Assembly (NCBI GenBank): GCA_016218705.1
Contig: JACRDC010000075.1
Span: 1-64,000, forward strand
DNA length: 64,000 nt
From: Desulfarculus sp.
GTDB lineage: Bacteria; Desulfobacterota; Desulfarculia; Desulfarculales; Desulfarculaceae
Direction of reading: 5' to 3'
A program made the position numbers and the translations under genes. The notes under the pieces were generated by a model. The model ran no database searches. It saw only the letters and a list, made by a program, of their open reading frames with translations, and had not been told where the DNA came from. This document shows positions 28,993-38,366 of the stretch, in pieces. Each line of letters opens with the position of its first letter. Within the stretch, counting starts at the first letter, position 1.

Positions 28993-30366
28993 TCAGGCGG
29001 CGGGCAGGGTTGCCTCCAGCACCAGGTAGGGGGCCTGGTAGCGCGCGGCCAGGCCGCCCCCGTGGGCCTCCATGATGCGCCGGCAGAGGGCCAGGCCCAG
29101 GCCCGAGCCCTGGCCGGCGGCCTGGCCCCGGTGGAAGGGCTGGAAGATGGCCTCCAGCTCGGCGCCGTCCAGGGGAGGGCAGGGGTTGCTCAGGGTCAGG
29201 CTCCAGGCCTGGCCGTCCCGGGCCAGGCCCAGGGTGACCTGGCCGCGGGGCAGGGAGTGCTTGGCCACGTTGTCCATTAGGTTGGCCAACGCCGAGTCCA
29301 GGGCCTGGGGGTCGCCCATCACCGGCGCCGAGCCCGGCAGGTCCAGGTCCAATTGCAGGCCGCGGTGGGCCAGCCAGGGCCGCCATCTCTCGGCCAGGCC
29401 CGCCAGCAACCGGGCTAGGTCCAAGTTCTCGCGCTTCAGCGGGCTTTCGTGTAAATCAAAGCGCGACAGTAGCAAAATCCTGGCCAGCAGGCCGTCCATG
29501 CGCCCGATTTCCTCGCGGATGTTCTCCAGGTGGCGCAGGGAATCCCGCTGGGGGGCGGTGGCCAGACCGTCGGCCAGCAGTTGTCCGGCCACGGCCAGGC
29601 GAGCCAGGGGGCTGCGCAGCTCATGGGACACATAGGCCAGGAGCTCCCGGCTGGCCAGGACCATCTGTTGCAGGCGGTCGGTCATGTGGTTCAAGGCCCG
29701 GGCCAGCTCGCCGATCTCGTCATGGGTGGCCACCTGGGCGCGGTGGTTCAGGTCGCCGTCAGCTATCATCAGGGCCGAGCGGCGCAGTTGCCGGATGGGC
29801 CGGGCTATGAGCCGCGACACTGGGATGACCAGCAGGGCCACCAGCAGGCAGACCAGGGCCAGGCGGACCAGGAAAAGACGGTGTGGCGGGGGCGGGCCGG
29901 GCGGATGGGCCAAGAGTAGCAACAGACTGGCCCCCGGCGGGGCGGGGGCCTCCAGGGGCATGGCGATGAGCACCTGGCGGGGCGGCACCAGGCTGATCGA
30001 AAAGCCTTCGCGGGAACCTCCCGGATCCGGGGGCGGGCCGATCTCGGGCGGCGGCCCGGCAAAGGACTGGGCCAGGGTGGTCCCCCCCGCCCGCACCCAG
30101 GCCTGGCCATGGGTGATCTGGGCCAGCTCCCGGGTAAGGGCGCCCAGGGGCTCTGGAGTTGGCTGGTGGCTGGCCTCCGGCCCCGCCAGGGCCTGCTGGG
30201 CCAATTTCTGGGAGAAAATGGCCAGGCCCCGCAGGTGGGAGTCCAGTTGGCCAGGCGGCGGATGGTCGTCCAATAGCAGGAAGCTGCCGAACATCAGGGC
30301 CTGCACCAAGAGGAGCAGCACCAGGAAGGAGAGCAATATCTTGGGGTACAGGCCCAGGGGCCTCAT
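28993..30366 (-). CDS. HAMP-containing sensor histidine kinase (CpxA-like)
   Basis: Two TM segments, HAMP, AYVSHELRSPLARLAVAGQLL H-box, GSGLGLALCRRIMEAHGG. Confidence 0.9.
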   Translation of the reverse strand: MRPLGLYPKILLSFLVLLLLVQALMFGSFLLLDDHPPPGQLDSHLRGLAIFSQKLAQQALAGPEASHQPTPEPLGALTRELAQITHGQAWVRAGGTTLAQSFAGPPPEIGPPPDPGGSREGFSISLVPPRQVLIAMPLEAPAPPGASLLLLLAHPPGPPPPHRLFLVRLALVCLLVALLVIPVSRLIARPIRQLRRSALMIADGDLNHRAQVATHDEIGELARALNHMTDRLQQMVLASRELLAYVSHELRSPLARLAVAGQLLADGLATAPQRDSLRHLENIREEIGRMDGLLARILLLSRFDLHESPLKRENLDLARLLAGLAERWRPWLAHRGLQLDLDLPGSAPVMGDPQALDSALANLMDNVAKHSLPRGQVTLGLARDGQAWSLTLSNPCPPLDGAELEAIFQPFHRGQAAGQGSGLGLALCRRIMEAHGGGLAARYQAPYLVLEATLPAA

Positions 30367-31076
30367 CGGTTCTCCACGAACATGTAGCCCGCGCCCCACA
30401 CGGTCTTGATGAGGTGCCTGAAGGGCGCGAAGGGCTTGAGCTTGCCGCGCAGGTTGCTGATGTGCACGTCAATGCTGCGGTCAAAGGCCATCATCTCGCG
30501 GCCCCGGGCCATGTTGAGCAGTTGGTCGCGGCTCAGGACCTGGTTGGGGTGGCTCATCAAGGCCTCCAGCACCTTGGTTTCGGTCAGCGACAGCTCCAGG
30601 CTGGTTCCCTGGAGCTTGAGCAGGCGCCGCGCCGGATTCAGCTCCAGGCCTCCGGCGCGCAGCAGGGCTGGCCGCGGCGGGGGGCTGACCGGGCCGGCGG
30701 CCCCTTGGCGCCGCCGCAGCACCGCCCGGATGCGGGCCAGCAGCTCGCGGGGGTTGAAGGGTTTGCCCAGGTAGTCGTCGGCACCCAGCTCCAGGCCCAC
30801 GATGCGGTCAGCCTCCTCGCCCCTGGCCGTGAGCATTATCACCGGCACGGCGGAAACCTGGCGCAGGCGGCGCAGCAGGTCCAGACCGTCGTCCCGGGGC
30901 AGCATCACGTCCAGCACGATCAAATCAGGTGGGGCCTGCTCAAGGGTCTGCAACAGCCTTTGGCCGTCATCCAGGTGGGAGATGCCATAGCCGTAGCCCG
31001 CCAGGTATTCGCCCAAGAGGGCGCGCAGCTTGGCGTCGTCGTCCACGATAAGTATACTGGCCGTCACCTCAACCAT
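30363..31076 (-). CDS. OmpR-family response regulator (CpxR-like)
   Basis: ILIVDDDAKLRALLGEYL, DLIVLDVMLPRDDG, KPFNPRELLARIRAVLRR, winged-helix C-terminus; overlaps the HK gene by 4 nt. Confidence 0.93.
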   Translation of the reverse strand: MVEVTASILIVDDDAKLRALLGEYLAGYGYGISHLDDGQRLLQTLEQAPPDLIVLDVMLPRDDGLDLLRRLRQVSAVPVIMLTARGEEADRIVGLELGADDYLGKPFNPRELLARIRAVLRRRQGAAGPVSPPPRPALLRAGGLELNPARRLLKLQGTSLELSLTETKVLEALMSHPNQVLSRDQLLNMARGREMMAFDRSIDVHISNLRGKLKPFAPFRHLIKTVWGAGYMFVENR

Positions 31077-31126
31077 CCCTGGCCCGCAAGGCAACTATAG
31101 GGCCGCGAGCTCTGTTTCCCCCAAAA

Positions 31127-31153
31127 TTTACAAAGTTTTTACAAATGTTTTAC
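31127..31153 (-). promoter_or_regulatory. Triple GTAAA direct repeat with 11-bp period (candidate CpxR-like operator)
   Basis: Minus strand gGTAAAacatttGTAAAaactttGTAAA immediately upstream of the response-regulator gene. Confidence 0.6.
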
Positions 31154-31873
31154 CGGCAGCTCAAACCTCCCGGGCCTGGTCTGGCCCATACTGCCCTTGT
31201 CCAGGATGGACGTTATCCGTGTTCAACCATCGCCAGGGACGGCGCGTTGACCAGCGAGCCCTATCAGATCACCCAGGACAAGCTCTTGACCCCTGAGGAG
31301 GTGGAGGCCCTCCTGCTCACCTGCAAACGGCTGGCCAAGTCTGACCTGGCCCATGGCCGCAAGGTCTGGTTGACCCGCTACCTGATGGTGCACCTGGCCT
31401 GCGCCGGTGGCCTGCGGGCCAGCGAGATCGCCTGGCTGCGGGTGGGGGACTTCCAGGGCGCCGGCCCACGGCCTCTCTTGATGGTGCGGCGCGCCGGCGG
31501 ACGCCGGCACCGGGTGGTGCACCTGGGACCCAGGCTGGCCGAGCACATCCAGGATTACCTGCGTGTGCGCGAAATTACCTGGGGCGAGCAATTGAGCCCC
31601 CAGGAGCTGTTGCTGCCCGGGCGCGGCGGCAGGCCCTATAGCACCGCCGCGCTTTGCTTCAGCTTCCGCAAGGCCGCCGAGGCCGCGCGCCTGGCCTGGC
31701 CTTGCTCCCTGCGCAAGGCCCGCCATTTCTACTCGGCCTTCCTGCTGGCCAAGACCGACGATCTGCGCTACGTGCAGACGCAACTGGGCCACGCCAACCA
31801 GAGCATGACCATCCTCTACCGCGACCTGGCGCCACTGACCAATCACCGTCTGACTCAAGAGCTGATCTGGTAG
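31145..31873 (+). CDS. Short tyrosine-recombinase (integrase) catalytic-domain protein, divergent
   Basis: AGGLRASEIAWLRVGDF (Arg I), CSLRKARHFYSAFLLAKTDDLRYVQTQLGHANQSMTILYRDL (box II). Confidence 0.75.
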   Translation: MFYRQLKPPGPGLAHTALVQDGRYPCSTIARDGALTSEPYQITQDKLLTPEEVEALLLTCKRLAKSDLAHGRKVWLTRYLMVHLACAGGLRASEIAWLRVGDFQGAGPRPLLMVRRAGGRRHRVVHLGPRLAEHIQDYLRVREITWGEQLSPQELLLPGRGGRPYSTAALCFSFRKAAEAARLAWPCSLRKARHFYSAFLLAKTDDLRYVQTQLGHANQSMTILYRDLAPLTNHRLTQELIW

Positions 31874-32203
31874 CCACCGCGCCGCTCTTAAGCGCGCCTG
31901 GCCTGGCCGCCCTGGCCTGGCGGACACCCATGATCCACCCCAGCGAACCAGCAATGCCGGCCGCCTAAAACGCCGGGGGGGAAATAATTGCCTAGCCCCG
32001 CCGCCGGCCGGCCCCGCCAGGGCACCTAAGCCCAAAAACAACCAACATAGGCTCAAAAAAATTGGCATCGCGCGGCACTCCTCCTGCACCCCCGTGGGGG
32101 CGCCATTTCTCCCTCTCACGCGGGAGGTGCCGCCATGAAAACCTAATAAGGGCCTAAAGGATTACCTAGCTGGATAACAACATTCGCGGGAAGGAGAAAA
32201 GCC

Positions 32204-32959
32204 ATGAACATATCTGGCTTGGGCAGTAGTAGCTACAGCTACTCACTGCAAACGCGGTCGGTTTCCCAAACCGGCCAGTCGGAGATGGCCAAGAAGATGG
32301 CCGGCCGCATGATGGAGGAGATGGACAGCGATGGCGACGGCAGCCTGAGCGCCGACGAGATCGGGGTGGAGCAGAGCGTGCTCAGCCAGGCCGACAGCGA
32401 CGGCGACAGCAAGCTCAGCGACTCCGAGCTCATCGCACTCATGGGCCAGATGGCGCCGCCACCTCCGCCGCCCGGCGGCATGGGCATGTCCCAGGCTGGG
32501 CAGGAGGGTGGGGCCGGACAGGCACCCCCCGACGCCAGCGAGCTCTTCAGCCAGTTGGACACCGACGGCGACGGCTCCATCAGCCAGGAGGAGTTCCTGG
32601 CGGGCCGCCCCGACGACGTCAGCGAGGAGCAGGCCGCCCAGATGTGGAGCCGCCTGGACTCCAGCGGCGCCGGCAGCCTGAGCCAGGAGGATTTCGTCTC
32701 GGCCATGGAGGCCCAGGGTCCCCCTCCCGGGCCGCCCCCGGGCGCGGGCGGGCAGGGCATGGCCCAGGCCTCCGGCTCCTCCACCCTGGCCGAGAGCCTC
32801 ACCGGCACCACCAGCGACAGCGGCAACAGCCTGAGCGAGCTATTGGCCAGCCTGCTGGCCAACTACGGCCTGTCCAGGTACCAGGAGAGCCAGAACAGCG
32901 GCCTGGCAGGCCTGCTCAGTGGCAGCCAAAGCGGTGGCAGCATCAGCCTGACGGCCTAG
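32204..32959 (+). CDS. EF-hand Ca2+-binding protein
   Basis: DSDGDGSLSADE, DSDGDSKLSDSE, DTDGDGSISQEE and degenerate DSSGAGSLSQED loops; RBS ggaaggag. Confidence 0.9.
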   Translation: MNISGLGSSSYSYSLQTRSVSQTGQSEMAKKMAGRMMEEMDSDGDGSLSADEIGVEQSVLSQADSDGDSKLSDSELIALMGQMAPPPPPPGGMGMSQAGQEGGAGQAPPDASELFSQLDTDGDGSISQEEFLAGRPDDVSEEQAAQMWSRLDSSGAGSLSQEDFVSAMEAQGPPPGPPPGAGGQGMAQASGSSTLAESLTGTTSDSGNSLSELLASLLANYGLSRYQESQNSGLAGLLSGSQSGGSISLTA

Positions 32960-32978
32960 CGCGGCGGTGTCCACCACA

Positions 32979-33078
32979 GGGCCGCCGCCAGGGGATGACC
33001 CAAGTCCAGGGCCGGGAGCACCACGGCTGATCCCACTGGCGATCAGGGGACGCGGCTTGGTCCCCCCGGCGGCGGCCC
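32979..33078. repeat. Long imperfect hairpin downstream of the EF-hand gene
   Basis: gggccgccgccagggg (32979-32994) pairs with ccccccggcggcggccc (33062-33078); gaccc-aag/cttggtc extends the stem. Confidence 0.65.
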
Positions 33079-33291
33079 TTATCACAAGGAACGAGCGACG
33101 TCCTGAATCTCCCCAGATGCTGTGAACACCCATGAGGGACCGGAGGACGCCCCTGGCGGGCGCCGCGGGGGCATTGGTGTGTCCGTGGGCATTTCGGCCA
33201 GGCATCCGCGCGGCGGATATGCCGCGTGCTGGCAGACCAGCAGCGTCTACCCCGCTGGAAGGCGGGTGGAGAGAAGGGAACTAAGCCGCCA

Positions 33292-35220
33292 TCACAGGGC
33301 CGCCAGGGGCTCCTCGCGCTCCGGGCCGTGGCCGCCCAGGTCGTAGCTCAGCTTGACGCTGGGCTCGCTCACCGGCTGATCGAAGTGGATGGTCATCTCG
33401 ATCACGCCCTGGCTCACCAGGCCGGTGACCGCGTAGCCCAGGCTGTAGAGGATTCGCAGCGAGGCCTGGTTGTCGGGCATGACGTAGGCGTTCAGGCCCG
33501 TGAAGCCGCGGCCCTGGGCGATCTCCACCAGGGTGTTCATCATGGCCCGGCCCAGGCCCTTGCCCTGGAAGCCCTCCTTGACCGCGAAGTCCACCTCGGG
33601 CTGGTCCTCGTGCCCCAGGATGTAGCGCGCCACCCCGGCCACCTCCTCCTGCCCCAGCTTGCCGCTCACGGCCACCACCGGCATCTCGCGGTGGTAGTCC
33701 ACGTTGACCATGCGTTGCATGTCCTTGCGCGGGAAGGCCTTGATGGTGTGCAGGAAGCGGTAGTAGACCTCGCGGTCGCTCATGGAGTAGAAGAACTCCT
33801 GCACCAGGCGCTCGTCGGTGGGCTTCACCGGCCGGATGAGCACCTGGCTGCCGTCCTTGAGGGTCATGACCCGCTCGTACTGCTCGGGATAGACGCCGGT
33901 GAACAAGGGCGCCTGTACCTGGGCGGAGCTGATGAGGCCCAGCTCGCGCGCCGCCGTGAGGAGCTCGTCGCGGTGGTTGGGGTGGGCGATGTCAATCAGG
34001 GCCATGGCCCGCTCGCTCAAGGACAGGCCGTGCAGATAGGCCACGCCGTACTCGGTGACGATGGTGCGCACGCCAGCCCGGGTCACGCCCACGCCGGCGC
34101 CCTCGCTCAAGGAGGGGCGGATGCGGCTGGTGCCATCGTGGCGCAGGCTGGTCAGCACCACCACGCTGAGCCCGTCGTTGCTTAACGCCGCTCCGCGCAA
34201 AAAATCCACCATGCCGCCCAGGCCGGAGTACACCCGTCCGCCCACGGCGTCAGAGCAGACTTGGCCCGTGAGGTCCACCTCCACGGCCTCGTGCACCGTG
34301 ACCATGCGCTCATTCTTGGCGATATTGGCCACGTCGTTGGTCAGTCGCACCGGGTACATCTCGACCCGGGGGTTGTTGTGCACGAAGCTAAAGAGGCGCT
34401 CCCCGCCCAGGCAGTAGGAGGCCACGATTTTCTTGGGGTAAAAGGTCTTCTTCTCGCCGGTGATGACCCCGGCCTCCACCAGGTCCACATAGGCGTCGGT
34501 GAGCACGTCGGTGTGCACGCCCAGGTCCTTCTTATCGAAAAGCTCGCCCAGCACCGCCTGGGGCAGCCGGCCCAGGCCGCAGTGAATGGTGGAGCCGTCC
34601 TTGATGAGCTTGGCCACGTGCTGGGCCACCTTGCGCTGCACCTGGTCGGGCTCTGGCGTGCTGAAGGGGATCAGGGGCTCGTCGTACTCCACGATGGCGT
34701 CCAACTCGGCTACGTGCACGAAGGTGTCGCCGTGGGTGCAGGGCATGCGGGGGTTGACCTGGGCGATCACCACCCGGGCGCATTGCATGGCCTCGCTGAC
34801 CACGTCCACGGCCACCCCCAGGGAGACGAAGCCGTGCTCGTTGGGCGGGGCCACCTGCACCAGCGCGGCGTCTATGGTCAGCCGGCCCTCGCGCATCAGG
34901 CGGGGCACGTCGCTAAGATACAGGGGCACGTAATCGGCCCGGCCCTCCTGCACGGCCTGGCGGCCGCCGGCGGCCACAAAGAACTTCTTGGGGCGGAAGC
35001 TGGCCGCGTAGCGGGAGTCGGTGTAGTCGTCGTGTGCCACGCTCAAGACGTGGATCACCTCCACGTCGGCCAGCTTGGAGGCGTGCTCGGCCAGGGAGCG
35101 CACCAGGTGGCGAGGCTCGCCGCAGCCCGAGCCCAGGAAAATCCTGCTGCCCGAGCGCAGCAGGCCCAAGGCCTTGGCGGCGTCCTGCCGGCGCTGGCGG
35201 TAGTGCTCCATCCAATCCAC
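33292..35220 (-). CDS. Acetyl-CoA hydrolase/transferase fused to GNAT acetyltransferase domain
   Basis: CoA-transferase region (GLGRLPQAVLGELF, YSGLGGMVDFLRGAALS) plus C-terminal GNAT (VAGVARYILGHEDQPEVDFAVKEGFQGKGLGRAMMNTLVEIAQGRG). Confidence 0.9.
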   Translation of the reverse strand: MDWMEHYRQRRQDAAKALGLLRSGSRIFLGSGCGEPRHLVRSLAEHASKLADVEVIHVLSVAHDDYTDSRYAASFRPKKFFVAAGGRQAVQEGRADYVPLYLSDVPRLMREGRLTIDAALVQVAPPNEHGFVSLGVAVDVVSEAMQCARVVIAQVNPRMPCTHGDTFVHVAELDAIVEYDEPLIPFSTPEPDQVQRKVAQHVAKLIKDGSTIHCGLGRLPQAVLGELFDKKDLGVHTDVLTDAYVDLVEAGVITGEKKTFYPKKIVASYCLGGERLFSFVHNNPRVEMYPVRLTNDVANIAKNERMVTVHEAVEVDLTGQVCSDAVGGRVYSGLGGMVDFLRGAALSNDGLSVVVLTSLRHDGTSRIRPSLSEGAGVGVTRAGVRTIVTEYGVAYLHGLSLSERAMALIDIAHPNHRDELLTAARELGLISSAQVQAPLFTGVYPEQYERVMTLKDGSQVLIRPVKPTDERLVQEFFYSMSDREVYYRFLHTIKAFPRKDMQRMVNVDYHREMPVVAVSGKLGQEEVAGVARYILGHEDQPEVDFAVKEGFQGKGLGRAMMNTLVEIAQGRGFTGLNAYVMPDNQASLRILYSLGYAVTGLVSQGVIEMTIHFDQPVSEPSVKLSYDLGGHGPEREEPLAAL

Positions 35221-35269
35221 GGGCTACCTCCCCGCGAGGGTGGTATGAGGGCCGGGCGCCATGGCAGGC

Positions 35270-35479
35270 TCAGTCCTGCTGCGATTGGGGTTCTTGCGGC
35301 CGGGGCGGGCGGTGGCAGGCCTCGTCCACCAGGGCCTCCACGGTCTCCAGGCAGGGCGCGCCCTGGCGGGCGATGTCGTCGGCGATGCGGTCCCACAACT
35401 GGGTGGTGGTGTCAAAATCGTCCCCGCCGGGGCTCTGGGGGCGGTCGCTGGGCTCTGGGGTCATCAGCTTAAACCTCAT
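35270..35479 (-). CDS. Hypothetical protein
   Basis: Short ORF MRFKLMTPEPSDRPQSPGGDDFDTTTQLWDRIADDIARQG just upstream of the acyl-CoA hydrolase gene on the same strand. Confidence 0.45.
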   Translation of the reverse strand: MRFKLMTPEPSDRPQSPGGDDFDTTTQLWDRIADDIARQGAPCLETVEALVDEACHRPPRPQEPQSQQD

Positions 35480-35639
35480 AATGGGCGAGACGGGCGCCCT
35501 AGGCACCAAGTTACACGCCCCGTGGGCAAGGGTCAATGGCCATGAAACCCCCGGGGCCCTGCCTGGGCAAATGCGCGTTTACCTGGGGCGCCGCTCATGG
35601 TAAAAAAGGCCCAACCACAACCCACGGGGTAGCGCGGGC

Positions 35640-35831
35640 ATGAACAAATCCATAATCGTGTTCATCATGAGGGCATTGGTGGGTTTCTTGGGCGGTTGGG
35701 CGCTGACCCACTTCTTCTTTACGCCCAAAGGCAAGTCCACCGACTGGTTCATCGTACTGGTGCTGGCTGGCCTGGTGGTGGCCGCGGCCTACATCTCCGA
35801 GGCCTGGCGCCTGCGCAAGCAGCAAAAGTAG
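35640..35831 (+). CDS. Small two-TM membrane protein
   Basis: MNKSIIVFIMRALVGFLGGWALTHFFFTPKGKSTDWFIVLVLAGLVVAAAYISEAWRLRKQQK. Confidence 0.6.
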   Translation: MNKSIIVFIMRALVGFLGGWALTHFFFTPKGKSTDWFIVLVLAGLVVAAAYISEAWRLRKQQK

Positions 35832-35899
35832 CTGCCGGCGGCCAGGCCGCCAACCCCTCCTCCAGCCTCAGCCCCGGTTCACCACCGCATTCAGGGACC

Positions 35900-36718
35900 T
35901 CAGCGCCCCTTCTCCACCGTATGCAGGTCCGCGGCCTTGTCGGTGACCAGGTCGCTGTGCATGAACTCGCCCCCGGTGGGCAGCACCATCACGAAGCGGT
36001 TGACCGTGACCACCTCCACCCGGGGGTCCTTGATCCGCAGCTCCAGCACGTGGCCACCGGCGTTGCGAGTCTGATCGAGGAAGTGCAGGTGCCAGCCGGG
36101 CACGTTAACGCCCTTGACGAACTCCGGGCAGCGGAAGCCCAGCACGGTGCCCTGGACCTGCCGGAACTCGAAGACGCTCTGGCGCTTGACCACTTCCACC
36201 AGCTTGGGATAGGGGCGCTCCTGGGCCGGCACGCTGCGGGCCTTCAGGTAGGCGAAGGCCCCGTCCAGACGCACCGCGTACAACAGGTTGGGGCTGGGCA
36301 AGGCCTGGTCCAAGGCCCGGCAAAGCTCATCCAGGCTCATCTCGCCCTGCAACTGTATGACCCGTTGGGGCCGGAAGCGCACCACATTGGCAAAGGGCGT
36401 GGTCAGGTCCGGGTCGGCCAGGCGGACCTTGCCGTCGGCCCTGACCTGATAGACGCGCCCCTCCAGGATCACCATTTCGCCATCCAGGGCGTGAAAGGTG
36501 CCGATGCCCAGATCGCCCTGCCTGGCCAGACGGCCCACGCTCACCTGCCCCTGAAAGGCACCCTCCATCAGGGCGTCTATGGTGGAGACCTGGAAGAGCG
36601 TGACCTCGCCCTCGCCCTCCAGGGAGCCGTGGGCGCAGCCCCACAGCAACGCGGCCCACAGGGCCAGGGCGCACAGGGCCAGCCGGCGACCAAGGGATTT
36701 TGCCATCCGCTGGGGCAT
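35900..36718 (-). CDS. Alpha-acetolactate decarboxylase with N-terminal export/lipoprotein-like signal
   Basis: LMEGAFQGQVSVGRLARQGDLGIGTFHALDGEMVILEGRVYQVRADGKVR, YLKARSVPAQERPYPKLVEVV, GVNVPGWHLHFLDQTRNAGGHVLEL (HxH...H metal site). Confidence 0.88.
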   Translation of the reverse strand: MPQRMAKSLGRRLALCALALWAALLWGCAHGSLEGEGEVTLFQVSTIDALMEGAFQGQVSVGRLARQGDLGIGTFHALDGEMVILEGRVYQVRADGKVRLADPDLTTPFANVVRFRPQRVIQLQGEMSLDELCRALDQALPSPNLLYAVRLDGAFAYLKARSVPAQERPYPKLVEVVKRQSVFEFRQVQGTVLGFRCPEFVKGVNVPGWHLHFLDQTRNAGGHVLELRIKDPRVEVVTVNRFVMVLPTGGEFMHSDLVTDKAADLHTVEKGR

Positions 36719-36727
36719 GGGTACCTC

Positions 36728-37723
36728 CTAGCCTAGTCTCTTGATGACCGCCTGGGCGGCCTCGCTGGTGGAGAGCTTGCCGCCCAGGTCGGCGGTGGTT
36801 TCGCGGCTGGCCAGGCATTGCTCCATGGCCTTCTCCACCCGCGCCGCGGCCCGCTCCTCGCCCAGATGCCGGAGCAGCATGGCCCCGCACAGGATGGCCG
36901 CCGTGGGGTTGGCCAACCCCTGGCCGGCGATGTCCGGCGCGGAACCGTGCACCGGCTCGAACAGGGCGTGCGCTGGCCCCAGGTTGGCGCTGGGGCACAG
37001 GCCCAGCCCGCCGATGAGCCCGGCGGCCAGGTCGGAGAGAATGTCGCCAAAGAGGTTGGTGGTTACGATGACCTGGAACTGGGTGGGGTCCAGCACCATG
37101 CGCATGGCCACCGAGTCCACCAGGGCCTCCTCGTATTTCAGCGCCGGATACTCCGGGGCCACGCGGCGGCAGCAGGCCAGGAACAGGCCGTCGCTTTTGC
37201 GCAGCACGTTGGCCTTGTGCACCGCCGTGACCTTGCTCCTGCCGTGCCGGCCGGCCCAATCCAGGGCAAAGCGGGCGATGCGCTCGCTGGCCGCCACGGT
37301 GATGACCCGGGTGGCGATGGTCACCTCTGGCGTGAGCACGTTCTCGTGGCCGGCATAAATGCACTCGGTGTTTTCGCGCACGATCATCATGTCGGTGGCC
37401 GGGCGCAGGCAGTCCACGCCGGCGTAGGCTTTGGCCGGCCTTAAGTTGACAAAGGTGCCCAGCTCGGCGCGCAGGCGCAGGATCACGTCGGCCGCCGTGT
37501 TGCCCGCCGCGCCGAAGAGCACCGCGTCGGCGGCCAGGGCGCCTTGCAGGGTCTCGGCGGGCAAGGCCACGCCGGTGGCGGCCAGGCAGTCGTCGCCAGC
37601 CGGGTAGGCGCGGAAGTCAAAGGCCACGCCCGTGGCCTGGAGCAACTGGAGCGCGGCGGCCACCACCTCGGGGCCGATGCCGTCGCCGCCGATCACCGCC
37701 ACCTGATAGGGTTTAGCGGGCAT
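36728..37723 (-). CDS. leuB: Isopropylmalate/isocitrate dehydrogenase family protein
   Basis: VAVIGGDGIGPEVV, IVRENTECIYAG, NLFGDILSDLAAGLIGGLGLCPSANLG, EPVHGSAPDIAGQGLANPTA; in the leu operon. Confidence 0.88.
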   Translation of the reverse strand: MPAKPYQVAVIGGDGIGPEVVAAALQLLQATGVAFDFRAYPAGDDCLAATGVALPAETLQGALAADAVLFGAAGNTAADVILRLRAELGTFVNLRPAKAYAGVDCLRPATDMMIVRENTECIYAGHENVLTPEVTIATRVITVAASERIARFALDWAGRHGRSKVTAVHKANVLRKSDGLFLACCRRVAPEYPALKYEEALVDSVAMRMVLDPTQFQVIVTTNLFGDILSDLAAGLIGGLGLCPSANLGPAHALFEPVHGSAPDIAGQGLANPTAAILCGAMLLRHLGEERAAARVEKAMEQCLASRETTADLGGKLSTSEAAQAVIKRLG

Positions 37724-37734
37724 GCTGTCCATCC

Positions 37735-38358
37735 TCACTTGGTTACGCCGGCCACGGCGGCCTGCCAAGGCTGGCGGTGGGTTTGCTCATGGGCCTGGAT
37801 GGCCGCCTCGTTTTCCAGGGTCAGCCCGATATCGTCCAGACCCTCCAACAGGCAACGCTTGCGGAAGGGGTCCACCCCGAACTGGCAGGCGAAGCCGTCG
37901 CCACCCGTGAGCACCTGGTCCCGCAGGTTCACCTGGATGACATAGCCCTCCTGGGCCCGCACTCGGCGGAACCACTCGTCCAGCATCTGAGGCTCCAGCT
38001 CGATGGGCAGCACCCCGTTCTGGAAACAGTTGTTCTTGAAGATCACCGCGAAGCTGGGCGCGATCACCACGCGAAAGCCGAAGTCCAACAAGGCCCAGGG
38101 CGCATGCTCGCGGCTACTGCCACAGCCGAAGTTCTCGCGGGCCAGCAGGATGGAGGCGCCCTTATAGCGCGGCTGGTTGAGCACGAAGGCGGGGTCGGGC
38201 GAGCCATCGGGGCGGTGGCGCCAGTTGTAAAAGGCGAATTGCCCCCAGCCGCTACGCTCCACGCGGGTGAGGAACTGCTTGGGCAGTATCTGGTCGGTGT
38301 CCACGTTGGCCCGGTCCAGGGGCGCGGCCAGGCCCGTGAAGGTGGTGAACTTCTGCAT
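37735..38358 (-). CDS. leuD: 3-isopropylmalate dehydratase small subunit
   Basis: [57 protein letters not shown]. Confidence 0.95.
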   Translation of the reverse strand: MQKFTTFTGLAAPLDRANVDTDQILPKQFLTRVERSGWGQFAFYNWRHRPDGSPDPAFVLNQPRYKGASILLARENFGCGSSREHAPWALLDFGFRVVIAPSFAVIFKNNCFQNGVLPIELEPQMLDEWFRRVRAQEGYVIQVNLRDQVLTGGDGFACQFGVDPFRKRCLLEGLDDIGLTLENEAAIQAHEQTHRQPWQAAVAGVTK

Positions 38359-38366
38359 CGTTGCTC

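Noticed and set aside
32068-32090. Possible sigma-54 promoter (ttggcatcgcgcggcac) upstream of the EF-hand gene
   Set aside because: GG and GC dinucleotide spacing is off by one from the -24/-12 consensus.
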